Source of the DNA: Sipunculus nudus
Lineage: Eukaryota; Annelida; Sipuncula; Golfingiida; Sipunculidae
Direction: 5' to 3'
DNA length: 64,000 nt
Assembly (NCBI GenBank): GCA_026874595.1
Contig: CM049306.1
Span: 90,190,642-90,254,641, forward strand
This document shows positions 39,349 to 52,900 of the stretch, in pieces. Within the stretch, counting starts at the first letter, position 1. The number at the start of each line of letters is the position of its first letter. Made by a program: the position numbers and the translations under genes. The notes beneath the pieces were generated by a model. It worked only from the letters and a program-made list of their open reading frames with translations. It had not been told where the DNA came from and ran no database searches.

Positions 39349-41836
39349 ATCTTTCTATAATAATCCTTTTAATTAGGGTAATTAAAAGTAATAACAGGGG
39401 TGTTATTTATGATCCGGTTGTCATATAAATTTAAATTTCCACTTTTAAATTTCCTGAATTATTATGCTACGAACGGGGTAACTTTGTTGTTGTGTTGTTT
39501 ATCAGCGTAAACTTAATCATACTTTTTCGGCAAACGTTAATGCTTTCTCCATGCTTTAGTAAATATTTTTAACACATCTTAGAATAAATCCAGCACACAT
39601 AAAAAATATTAACACTTAAAAAAGGATTTAATCTAAATACATTGCTGTAGCAATGTACCTGTAACTGCTCGTTGTGTGACGTCATCACTACGTCACTGCG
39701 TCGCGGAAGTGAGGAGACCAGTTGAGCGCCTGTTTGAAGACATCTTGGCAGCAGTCAAAGACAAATGTCCCGGGGACTGTAACTTGTTGGAGGGTGCGGC
39801 ATGCATGGTCAACCTGGCTGAAAAAATCATCAGGTCCTTCTTGGACCCAGAAGGAACCTGCGAAAGAATACATTGGTAAGGAAACACGTGTAGCTAGCTT
39901 AAAGGCAGCTACTCACCTAGCCTTCTATACAATTTATGTGATATCATGTTTTCTCTGAATCCATATATAACTCTTAGTAATCTTTGTTAGTAAAAGTTCT
40001 TATCACACCTCTGTGGCGGGTGTATGAGCATATTTTTCTTCAAGCTGGTAGTAAACACAGCAATGTTTACAAACGGAGAAATTATGTAACCGAAGATGGT
40101 TGGTTGCACATATGCGGGAATTTCAAGCTCATTGGTTGTAAAACGCTTTTTGCAAAATTTTGGTTTGTCAGGCTTGACCTTGGTAAATGTGTTTGGATTA
40201 TTTTGTTATTAACACATGGATCACCCGTGGATCAAAGCAAAACAAACAGCCAGTGTGCGGTGGACTCTCACCAGGTTCGAAGGATTATCTTTAGTTAAAA
40301 GATGTCATATATCGGAATAAACCCCTGTAATGGGGCTGTCCCACCTAGGCGACTTTGTAGGCGACTGCTGGCGATCGTCATAGTAGCAGGTTGACGAAAA
40401 ACCGGCGACAGGACCCCCGCTACGACAAATTGTACGACAAGCTACAACAATTTGGCGCATATTTGACGTCAGGCCACGGCAAGCTGTCGATAACCGGCTA
40501 CACAATCGTCGCGACAAAGTACAATCACGACCACACTAACGACAACTTACGACCACACAGGCGACAACCTACGACACTTTTATTCATGCTACGTCAGCCC
40601 GCTACAAGCTACGACCAGTCTCGAACCTGTACTGTTTGAGGAGCCGTAGACAAGTATGGGCCCTGTATCAAGCAATGACAACCCGCAACAGCACCTGCGA
40701 CAACCTAAATTACCTAGCGACAGACTACGACAGCACATACGCCAGTAGATGTCACCTAGCGACAGCCTACGACAGCACCTACCCCAGTAGAAGTCAGGCT
40801 ACGCTCGCTGGTGTCAAACAGGCTGTCGCCTGAGAATTCTGAACATGTTAAAATTCTAGTGGCGACAGGTAAGAAGCCACGAGGCTTTGGCGACTTCAGG
40901 AGACCATACAAGGCCACACCCTGACGACCATGTGGCGACAGCCTGGTCGCCTGTAGTGGCCTGAAAAGTCGCCTAAGTGCGACAGCCCCATTATTGTTTC
41001 ACCAAAGATATACCTGCAAGTGTGCAACAAACGCCTCAAATAGAATGCACTGAACAGAGCGCTTACCTCCGTTGAGGCAAAACAGTCCAACTAGAACCAA
41101 CCCTTGTTCGAATCCGAATAAACTGAGAAATCCGAATGGGAATCCTTTCCATCCTTACCACAAATTTCCTTGTTCTTTTCGAAATCTTCCAAGAAGACGC
41201 ACAATCAAGAAACAAAATAATTGAAAAGAAAAAGAACCAACTATTTTGGAAACATTTCCTTGTCTATGGCTTTTACTGATTTTGGGGGGGTTCAATCTAG
41301 GAATAAAGTATGAACGATATCTTCTTTTTAGTAATGGTGTATATTAGGTGACAGAGAGTCTAGATCCATTCCGGCCCTCTAACATTAGAGGTTCTACAAC
41401 CAGCTTACTGGCAGTCAACTGGGCTTATCAGTCGGGTTGTCATGGCTACAGAGAGTCGAGACAATTCTCTCCAGGCATCTTATAAAAATTATTACACATC
41501 CCGAAATTCATGGCGATGAAGACAAAAATCTGTGCGAAATATTCTGTGTGGATAACTCTTTTTAGTCTTTAGGTTCTGCCTGTAACCATTTCTTTGTCTT
41601 CGGCCTGTTAACAATAACGCATCAGTTAATTTAATTCCAGCAAAATGATCATCCCTTTTTCTTTGATTGCTGTCATATTCTTGATAGGTAAAGACCTCAG
41701 AGTTTGATCCGGGCTTTTTGAAAAAGGAGGGTTCGCAAAGATTTGTTTGTAAAAGTTTTGAGCCGGTTTTAAAATGAGGAGGGAGTGATTCTCAACACCC
41801 CACTCTCAGAATCCGCTTGTGACAATGTAAAATATA

Positions 41837-41887
<51 letters not shown>

Positions 41888-44800
41888 AGTGGTGATCGAT
41901 ATTGAAAAATGTTGCAACCAATGCAGGTTTTCGCATACGTTTATATCCAGAGTTTTAACGAAATTTATTCAAATACCCAAAGACAACTAACTAATGTCAA
42001 ATGCGTATGTCCAAGAATTGGGCCATACCGTATATTCTTTTTTTTTAATTTGTATGGAAATACATTATCAACTTGATGGTTTACTTAATATGTTTTTTTT
42101 TCTTGTTTACCAGGGACATCGAGTCAGCACGAGCCTGCGTTCAGTATCATGTGACTTCATGTGGGCGGTATCTTAGGGAAAGGTTTGACCGAGCACTGGT
42201 CCTGGCTGAAACAATAGTGAACACTCTGTGTGCCCTGCCTACACTACCACCTCCCACGCTTCCCTCAGGTAGGAAACCAAATTACTCTAAAAAATATAAC
42301 ACTCGTGCAGATCAATAAAAAGTGTGCATTTCTTGATCATGCGAGGAGAATATAATCCTGTGATGTCATGCCCGTAAACCTGCCCGTCACCATGGTATAT
42401 TATAAAGTGCAGTTGTCCCGTATTTGTGCAAAATTTTGTTAATGACTCTTGTTATTTCAAATTGCAACCTATTTTTTTATGGCAAAATGATTCTGATTTA
42501 TTTGTAAAATGGGGTTGGGGGAATGGAAAATATGATATGGCATGCCCCCCCCCCCCCACCGTCCCAATTGAAAAAGTGTCGGGGGACACATTCCACCATA
42601 TCCCCCTCCCCCTACCCCCTAGATTGCGCAAATGGTAAACTAAAGCGCTTTTTCTTAAGAAATATAACAGAATGTATGCAATTTCATACCAGTTGTATTC
42701 ATACCAGCTCTTTTATGAGTGGTCATTAAAATTAAATAATTAGTCATTGGCATAAAATTGGCCTTTTTGTGTCTAGAATAAACCTTTAAATTTGAAATCT
42801 GCACGAATTCAGATTTATAACTACACAATTTGTATTCAATAATGTGTCACCGTTTTGCTTAGTTCTTGAAATATTATTGAATTCCAGATTTTCAGAAAAA
42901 ATAAGAATATGAAAACGACTGATAATATGGAAAGAATATATAGCCATGTGCAAGACATTAAAAGAAAATTAAAGAATTCATGCCGGTTTTACCGATGAAA
43001 ACATGACTTTGTAATTTGTATCTGCAAATAACTATAGTGGCGGATCTAAGGCGATACCGCGAGCGTTCGTCAATATTCCTAGATTTCTATGTCAATGGTT
43101 GAAATTGATTTTGTTTTCTGAAGTTAGAATTTTCGCTGTTATTTGACACTCAAAGTGCTTCAAATCGCTTTCTTTATATTGAAAATTTTCCAATTTTTCA
43201 CACCACACAAAAGGAAACATCCCCTCCAAGACTTCATCCCTTCGGCCGAGACACACCCTAGACAGTCTCACTTTGAGGCCTGAAATATACCCTCCCCTCC
43301 CCTCCCCCCCCCCCCCCCAACCTACTTTCATGCCAGAATTGGCTTCTGGATCCATCACAGATAAGGTTATTTATATCTAATAATATATGTGTGGGAGGGG
43401 TGTATTGAGGTTAATGTATGGTATATATATAAACCCCGCTGCACGTGTCTGTGTGCCCCCCACCCCCCCCCCCCCCTTTTCTCCTAGGATGTGATTACCA
43501 TTAGGTTAGTGACTGGAAAGTACTATCCCTAGGTATCAGTAATTGATGTCGGACTCGAGTCGAGTCCAGTTTTGTAAGGATTCGAACTCGGATTTTGACT
43601 CGAAGGTTCTGGACTCGAACTTGTATTCAGACTCGGCAGTTAAGAGTCCACTAGAAAAAAAAGCGCTCCAACACATTCTTCAAAGACTTAAATACATGCC
43701 TGAACTACAAACTTTATATAAGGCATTCAAATTAAGACTGTATTTACCCAACTTTAGATAGTCTTCGGGACCATAACATTATTTAAAATTCAAGCAAAAA
43801 GCACCTTTAAACAATCTTAAAAATGCATACGATAATCCAAAATATTTATTTATAAATTCTTTTAAAAAGGAGATTGGTATTAGACCCTCGCACTCGGACT
43901 CAGATGATATAGATTCGACTATATCCGTTTTTCGGTAATTTATCTGTAGGAATTTGCTATTTATTTTATAACTATGTATCCCTAGGAATACGATGCTATT
44001 CATGTAGGAAGTCCTACTCGCACGAAGAATGCGACCTCCAGGGCTGGGAGTACTGCCGCTGGAATGAACAGGTAAGCGTATGAGTGTCATCCTCACGCAA
44101 GAGGTCTTTTGTACTCGGAACGTCTCTTCCTAATAGGCACTGTAGGACGGCCGGGACTACTGTCTTAACCGTCGAATTTGTTACATTTCAAGGAAAAATC
44201 TTCTGTTTATATTTCACATGCTTATGCTTATAAAATATTATGTGAAGTCCTTACCACAAGAACACCCAAGTTTTTTGTTATTTGCCATGAAACAATTCTA
44301 ATCAAACATATTTGAACGGACTTCATCAATCTTTTCACCACATTTTTGCCTACGCCGCTGGTGTATGTAGAAGTCGCGGCGCATTGTGACGTCCATGAAC
44401 CTTAAAGAGCGTTCTGTTGTCCGAGTCTGCAGTGTGTATGTGCTTGCCCGCGTGTTTGAGTGTCATAGTTACATAAATAACCTTTAATAAGAAGGTCCTT
44501 TCTCCGAAGCTCGCGCCTTGATTAACCAAAACCAGGTTTCCTCCAGGAAATTACAAGATTATATCGGTAACATTCAAACGAGACGGTAACGCCCAGAGCG
44601 ACATTGTTTTGACCGAAAGCGGTTCTCTTCCGAAAATTGAATTAGTAAGAAAGTTATTTAAAGCTGTTATCAACTTGTTTACAGGAAGTCAGACAATTAC
44701 CGAGGCGTTTTGGGAAATAACCGTGTTGCTAAAAAGTATTATTTTGAATTGAATAACATCAGATATACATGTTCCCTTCATAAGGGACATAGCGATAATA

Positions 44801-45366
44801 TAATTTAGTCCATTTATAGGTGTTAAACCAAATGCTTTTAACCACAATTCTGTCACTAATAAACATGTTTGTTTGTATGGTTTTACAACAACACATTTTT
44901 TCCATTTTTGTAAATGATAAACAAGTATGTTTGTAGGGCTTTTGCGTAACTTTTTATCTACTGTTTTATTACAGATAAACAAGTTTACTACTTCTTTTTG
45001 TTTGAACCATTAACACTAGTAACAGAATTGACTTTGGATCGGCTGTCATTTCAGACATGTGAGACGAGTATATATGTGAAGAGGGGACGAGTTGAAATTA
45101 AAAAACGATGTAAGCGGCCATCGTCATGCCGTGAAGGGTGCCGCGGCGCCGGTGCCAAGTGTTATTACTGTTGTACTGGGGACTTGTGCAATGCTGGCCC
45201 GGGGCGACCCAAACCTCCAAGACCTACACTGCCTGCTACAGGTAGGAAATCGGGTCTTATAAAGTCCCATGGTAAACTCGATCCATATATTTCAATGCAG
45301 CTCAAATCGAGCTTTTTGAATTTGAAACATGCTTTCATATATTTCTTCAGCTAGAGAAATAGGCAA

Positions 45367-45420
<54 letters not shown>

Positions 45421-46854
45421 GATCTGTTTGGGTTCTACCTCATCCAGCTGTATCAAATTATTAGTCAAACATGTGGGGCATTGTGAAATATCCGTCGAGA
45501 AATTGGAGAATCAATAGCCTCCAACTGTGCGTAACTATATTTAATTCAATTAAGTATAGAGATTACAAATACTTTTTTTGTATTTTGCATTTAATGAGAA
45601 TGATATATTGTTCATCGACTCAGGAATATGACTTAAAATGGATTTAATCTATTATATCTTGACAGAAATGGACCACGTAATTAACAGGGCTTAAGAACCA
45701 TTTATCCCGGCAGATGTTCCATCACATAGCCTACGGGGAAACTTAAGAGAAATGACATATATTGCTGTATCTCCCAACGTTGGTTGATAAGATAGGCTTG
45801 AGTACTGATCACATATGTTTTGATTTTGTTTAATATATACTCGCAAAGAACCAGTAAATACATCATTACTTCTGTTCAGTTGTTTTAATACGATAATGAC
45901 CCGTCCTTATTTTAGATTAGTCCCACTAATGATATACCCATAATCTCGACATGCAACATGTGACATCCAGATTTCAATGTGTACCTAAAATGGCAGTTTC
46001 GAGCAATTTCGAGAAACTGGGACAAAAATAAACGTGCAAGTTTTCGATAATGAAAGGTCTAGGGGGTCATCTATCTGCGGAGAAAGTTTATTGGCAAGCG
46101 ACCGTGTATCAAGCTAGCCATGACAACATGACACTCAGGCCTTCGGAAATAAACTGATAGGGCCTGGAGTCATGATGGCAGTCACGACAGAACGCCCATT
46201 CTATGGGTCGGATCAAAATATTTACTGTCTGGTATTATTTGGCATCACAGGCATATAAAGTCGTATTATATGTGCTTAATATCGAAGAAGAAATGTTGTT
46301 ACACAAAAATAATTACATTTTTTACCTCCTTTCATCACTGTGGCACCGAATCACGTGAAGCGGTACTTCTCATTCAAAACTAAAGGTGTCATGGCGCGGT
46401 CGTGTATGTAAACTTGGTAGTCGGAAGCCGGAAGCCGGAAACCAAGGAATGTCTTATAAATAAAGCAGTTTAAAGCATGTACTAAATGCTAACGCTTCAA
46501 TACCATTTTGTTTTTTCCTCGATATAATAAGATCTTTATTATCATTCTGTGAAGAATTATAGTGATAATTTCTTTAATCTGAAAGTTATGGATGATTTTG
46601 TGCTCGGAAGCAATCTCGGATTTCAGGCAGAAGTGCTGGGATGTGATCCAATGTGTATAACTCGGAAGTCACAGAGACGCACTGGTAAACTTGTGGTCAG
46701 TTAAGAGCCACAGCCCAAATGCAGTTTCATTATAATTATAGCTGCATGCAAATATTAAAATTGCTTATGCATGATTCTGCTTTTAATGAGTGTATAATAC
46801 AATACATGATACATAATCGAAAAACTATAACTTCTTAATTTTTTTATTTGTTAG

Positions 46855-46914
<60 letters not shown>

Positions 46915-49900
46915 GTGTGGGTTTATTTTCACGTAATATATTTCACCCAATCTAGAGCTTTGTTTTTGTTAAAGATATTTATATTTACATGGGGAGGGTA
47001 TGGGAAGGGATTAATTTTTAAAATATGCAATGTAAAGAGGACATTTTGAGGCACCTAAAACAAATGATTATGAGGATTTTCTGTTCCGCAACTATTCTCC
47101 TACATGTTTTTTTAACAATATATTAAAACCTGATGTTGTTGGGCTTTAATATTTATATTTCTATAAAATTACGGTATAAACTGGAAAGTCCAAATATTCA
47201 AAAGTTCATAAAATGTTAATGTCAATGATGAAACGCGCGTCTATACATTTATAACTTTCAAAATGTCACTATTTAAAGGTAGTACTCGTTGTCAAATAAT
47301 TAATATGTTTAAATCTTATGACAATCTTTGCATTTGACCGACTTTTGTGATCTGTGAGCGCCCAGGCTCGGGCAGCAGAGCACAGTGCGTGAGTCTGAGT
47401 ATCAGCCGAGGGGGCGTGAGATTTTTCACGGTCGATCCCACCCCGAGCTCAGCTCTGTGGGAGACCGTGCATGACTCGCACGGTAATGCGATAGGGGGGG
47501 GGGGGGGGGGGGGATTCCTCAATATACTAGTTTATATTTGGATGCTCTCATAGTGGAGTAAATCACAAACTTATGAATTGGAAAGTAAAAAATATAATAA
47601 TGAAATTGCTGGGGAATAAAAAAAGTAATCTGAAAAAGAAAGGAAAATTAATTACGAATTAATTGGAAAATAACTCGATAAAATGAGAGATATTACGTCT
47701 GAACGGGCTTGCGCCCTCTATGGATGCACCACTGAATAATAAATATGTTATAATAAACCCTAATACGGCATTAAAAATAGTAATAAATTACGATGTCATT
47801 CAAAATAAAAACAGTAATATATTTCCCATACGTTGAACAAATATGAAAATTCAATATATTTTGATCCTTATAAAAATCTTTATCTGAATATTCCGTGTAT
47901 ACTGACTATTTTTATTTGATTCTTATATTTTTATCCTCAGAAAACAAAATTAACCGGACTATAGTCGGAATTCTCGATACAGTAGTACCGTGCGCTTTCG
48001 GACATCCTTCTCTCCGAACAAAATAGTTGCTGGTACCAGGTTCTTAATTAAACAGAATGTGTTATATCTGTAACATTTGCTATGTAACAATTTATTTTTA
48101 AACATTTACTGAACTTTCCCCCAACATAAAATACGTAACAGCGTAAAATATTGATGAGTTAATATAATCTTGTTTTACAAATGAAATACAATATCAATAT
48201 AATATATTATAAAAAAACAGCATCATGAATGTTAAAAACAGATTGAGTTTCTGAAATATATGTCATATTGAAATAATTGAAAATGCTTGACACGTTTGCT
48301 GACGATATGATGACCAGTGCATTAGCCAATACTGGCTTCCGAGTTTTACACATCTGGACCATAATCGGGCATTTCCGAGAAAAAAAAATAGTCTATAACT
48401 TCGGATGGATAACTTTGATTTTTGCATTATGATAGAAAAAACCTTATTCTATCAATAAACATAAAATGGTACTTTCCATTGATGTAGTAGCATTTTAATT
48501 ATGCTTCGATCATTGCTTTATTTTAAAAAATCCTTGCTTCCGACTTCCGACTTCCGAGTTTTACACATAGCCGTTTGGGAATCCCCTACCGGAAGTTATG
48601 GTTCTCCCGCTGACAGACGTGGAGACGAGTTTTTCGAGTAAAACTAGCCTCGGTATTAAAAACTGCTGCACGAATACACGTAAGTCAACCGTGGATGTAA
48701 TAATTATTATTTTCGCCAACAGAATAACGCCACTTTTTGTCTTAACTCAGGAAAATGACAGCTCGAGAAGTAGATGAAAATGAAAAATTAGTGTCAGAAA
48801 TGGCGTGCACATCTGCACGTACTAGAATTGATGCGAACCCAATAGCTTGTACTGTCACCCCATCGTCTTCAGTATATCTAAAATCGACGTTTGGGGTGAC
48901 AAGCTGTCGCTAGTATCAAGCTTAATTAATAACGCTTTTAGGGACCATGCCTCAAATTATAGTAGGATAAGATCCGGTGTACATTATGAGCCGTGTCTTA
49001 TCTGAGTGCAAGCACACACATATAAGTTTTTTTAGCTCAACTGACTGTAAGTCATCTGAGCTATAGGGATCACCTTTTGTCCGTCGTCCGTCCGGCCGTC
49101 CGGCCATCCAGGCGTCTGTCTGTTAACAGGGCACAAATCGTAACCGCTAGACCTGGAATCTTCTTACTTGACATCCTGGGAGGTCTATGGAAAGTCTCCT
49201 TGTAAACCTGAAATTAGGTCACTGTGTCCTATATTCTTCGAGCTATGGGGTTCTGAAGTACCCCACAGAATAATGCAAAATTTAATACAAAAGCTCAAGT
49301 ATCTGAACAACTAATGCATTAATCACCATGATTCTTTGCATGGATATTGATCATGGAGTGTTTCATCAATTTCTGGAGATTGGTGGCGCCAGCTATATTT
49401 TTTTTATTTTTTACGATTTTTTTTCTCTACTTTTGTGATCTTTAAACATTTGGTCATCTGTAAACAGGGCACAAATCATAATGACTGGACCTAGAATCTT
49501 CTGTCCTCACCTCCAGAGAAGCCCATAAAAGGTCTACATGGAAACCCGAAATAAGGTCCCTGTTACCTATATTCTGTGAGCTATGGGGCTCTGAAGTACC
49601 CCCCAGAATAAAGATTTGGTCATATATTAACAGGGCACAAATCATAATAACTGGACCTAGAATCTTCTTTCTTGACATGCAGGGAGGCCTTTGGAAAGTC
49701 TCTTTGGAAATCTGAAATTAGGTCTCTGTTACCCATATCCTTCATGCTATGGCTCCGAGAATAAAGATTTGGTCATCTGTTAACAGAGCACAAATTATAA
49801 TGACTTGACCTAGAATCTCCTTTCTTGATATGCTGGGAGGCCCCTGAAAAGTCTCCTTGTGCACCTGAAATCACATCTCTGTTACCCATATCCTTCATCC

Positions 49901-52900
49901 TATGCGGCTTTGAAATACCCCCCAGAATAAACATTTGGTCATCAGTTAACAGGGCACAAATCATAATAACTGGACCTAGAATTTTAATTTTTGACATGCT
50001 GGGAGACCCCTGAAAAGTCATCTTGTAAACCTTGAAAATAGGTGTCTGTTACCCATATCCTTCATGCTACAGAGCTCCATAGTACCCCAATGAATATTGG
50101 ATGATTTTATACAAAAGGTCAAGTTTGGAAAAAGTATTTCATTCAAATTTGACATTCAGATGATAAAATTACTTTTGTCAATGTCTTCCTGGTCAGCTGA
50201 GCGTCATGACCCCTGGGTCACTTGTTTTAATTTTTTCTTCTTCTTTATTTTTTGCTAGCCTCTATTTGTTATGCTCTCTTATCTAATTCTTAATCTAAGT
50301 AAGTATCTACAGAGTTCCATTTCGGTTCGGGATTATGTGACAGGGCGGCAGCCTGTATCCTGGTTTCACCAAGGCCCGGTGTCTTCCGTACCTGCGGGTC
50401 CTGGGTGTGTGATCATTCCCACTGCTGGGTGATAACACCGAGGAACAACCCAAAGACGCACTCGTTTGTGTGTGATTCACGGCTGTGGGGCACAGCCTTC
50501 CCCTTCTGTCTGCTCACTTTTGTGGGGGGCGACCGTGAAAACCTCGCCTCCTTGGCTGAGTTTTGAAGTCAAGAAATCCCGGCTTTGAGTCCTATGCTCA
50601 GTCAAATATAATCGATTCGCCATGTTTCTGTACGGACTGACAGATTTAATGACCCATCCATTCGTTACACAAGCCACAGACACTAGAGGTAGCTTCATCT
50701 TCAAGTTGGTGACTGTTACACTTAATTTCTCTCAACTGTCAAACTTCAAAATCAAAATTCGCCGTAATCAAAGAAAGAAGCTTTGTGTTTTCATTGAATG
50801 CGAGCATGGACACAATCTGTTACTAATACAACTATGTCCTGAATAAAAAATATATTAAAAATCATTAATATGTCAGTATCTTGTTATGAAACAATTCAAA
50901 CCAAACTTCAAGGGCCTATATCTACAATTTTTACAGCATGTATACTTATCAACTATTTATATTTACAAGAGCATTGTAGGGAAATTTCTTTACCAACAAT
51001 CCCTGAGCAGCAGCGTCGTTCTCTTGAGAGTACGATTCGGTGTCGTTTTTATTCGGTGTCGAGTGACATCATAATCTAGATAACTCGTGTACACTTATCT
51101 TAACAACAAAAATAAGGAAAACTTAATATAAATCACATCTATGCATGTGTACATCTTTTTTCTTAACATGTCCAAGTAAATCACAAGGGATACCTCAGTT
51201 AAACAGTAAATACGCCCACGTAGCCTATGTACTTTTACGTCATGTGTGGTATTCACTTCTTGGGATTCAACCAATCGTCTCGAAAGAAAGAGACATCACA
51301 GTATATTACTGTTGGTATCAATTTGTAAAACGCTAGAAAAAAAAGTTAATTTTAATCATAATTTTCACCCGCGAACTTGATTAGTGAGGCGTGCTTAATA
51401 GCTTTAGGCAGAAATTAAGACAAAGGAAGTTCTACAAGCAAAGGCGTGAAACACATAAAGTCAATGTTTTTTTATGGAGCGCCATTTCGGCCCACTGACA
51501 TTAGAGAATCTACGTACTGGCAACTTAAGCTTTCTAGCCCAATAAAAATGCCAATGCTGAGTCATATTGTCACGGCTAATTTTTATGTGGCTAATAAATC
51601 AAACAGGAACCGTTTCTGTGCAAAGAAACGTTGCGTGCAAGATGGAAACAATGTAGTTTTACATAGTGGTAAATGTTAATACTATTTTTATGAATTCTTC
51701 AAAAGGTCATATATATGTGGTTTCGCAAATAGAAATGAGAATTTCTTATTACAATTATGTTTTTCTTTCATGTCCAGGGACCATTTTTCTCCAATTAACG
51801 GACAGCTAAATAGGTTTCAGGTCAACCTATTTTTCTCAGTCACATGTAACTGAAACCACAGATGTAGAAATGGATCCAATTAATGTTAATAAAAGTATAT
51901 ATGGACTAATAACCATGCACTTGGTCGGGGGAATAAAGTCGGGGAAGCGACCAGTTTCGTTTTGAGATCGGGTGTCCCCTCAATTGCAACACAGATGTTC
52001 CTTCTGATTTATTAATGCACATCTACGTGGAAAATAGTCATACTACGAGGAAACTCCAAATCCTTCCTGTTGTATGTAGCCTGTTGTACAATAAAAGCAC
52101 TATATATATGCTCTAGCTCCATACATGAATTTCCTGCATTTTATCGGTCCTGAACTTTACTAATAGATACAATGGGGATTTCAGATTTTCATATGAATAC
52201 ATGTTTATTACATATATAACTAATGCTTGCACTAGCTCTATATGAGTAAACTTTGTTTTTGCCCCAGGGGAAAAAATGTTTCAATATCCACGTAGGCTAC
52301 GTAATTCTTTTTTTCCCCCTTTATATATATTATTTTATTTTATTTTTTATTTCCGTTATAACTAACAAGGCTGGCAGTCAACTCAGATGGGAGAGATTTC
52401 CGAGAACACTGAGTAAACCAATTCCAGTAAATAAATAGTTGTATTTTAAAAATCTAGAGTCTTGTTACGTGTTCCAATGATGAGTAATTTGCAGTTGCCA
52501 TGAGTGTATTAAAAAAAAACAAGTTAACATTTCTGCCAGCTATATGATTGTATTATAACACATCTGTTTAAGTTTCACTGATACTGTATTTTATGTTTTA
52601 ACCCAGAGCCCCCCACCTGTGCAGTAGACAGAGCAACGCAGTGTCTCATGAAGCTGACCGATGAAATCGTGTCGGAAGCGATCAAAGAGAACAGCGACTG
52701 GAGAAGGATTTGTGTGTAAGTCGGTGTTCGCTGTTTAAAATGGAGGGGGGGGGGCCTTCAAGGGGTTAAAAACGCTTCCAACGTATTACTTGGGAAAATT
52801 ACCCTTTTAACTCTCTTTCCGTGAGTTTTTAAGGCTTTATCCCCTCTCTGGATTTATGGAACTTTTTCATGACAGAGGCGGATCCAGGATTTATAGGAAA

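Larger units (their letters stand above)
39876..42113 (+). other. Intron 16, contains a candidate internal first exon
   Basis: Holds a 662-bp MITE (40330-40991), a candidate signal-peptide exon (41645-41687) and (TA)n (41836-41885). Confidence 0.6.
46405..48575. mobile_element. Possible 2.2-kb element bounded by CGGAAG(C/T) repeats
   Basis: The left side has TATGTAAACTTGGTAGTCGG followed by AAGCCGGAAGCCGG. The right side, reverse-complemented, reads GGCTATGTGTAAAACTCGG and AAGTCGGAAGTCGG. Two further GTGTAAAACTCGGAAG-type words lie inside (46650 and 48345). The interior includes (TA)n and a SINE fragment. Confidence 0.4.
45242..52606 (+). other. Intron 19, about 7.4 kb
   Basis: Contains (TA)n at 45369-45419 and 46860-46910, a TIR-bounded segment (46405-48575), SINE A fragments (47340-47490 and 50310-50610), a G-tract (47494-47513) and the bivalve-type tandem repeat (49035-50226). 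A 51-codon frame at 48754-48909 after an acceptor-like CTCAG has a wrong-phase stop for this gene. Confidence 0.6.

Noticed and set aside
39714-39875. Shorter version of exon 16 starting at AG 39713
   Set aside because: It fits the phase but removes two conserved cysteines of repeat 2 and has no pyrimidine tract.
40391-40833. Plus-strand frames rich in Thr, Asp and Tyr
   Set aside because: They are translations of the CGACA-repeat interior of the 40330 MITE.
47935-48020. Exon after TATCCTCAG in intron 19
   Set aside because: The frame in the needed phase reaches a stop with no donor before it.
48754-48909. 51-codon frame after CTCAG, with TGTCACCCCA / TGGGGTGACA inside
   Set aside because: It ends in a stop, does not fit the phase between exons 19 and 20, and contains a hairpin typical of repeats.
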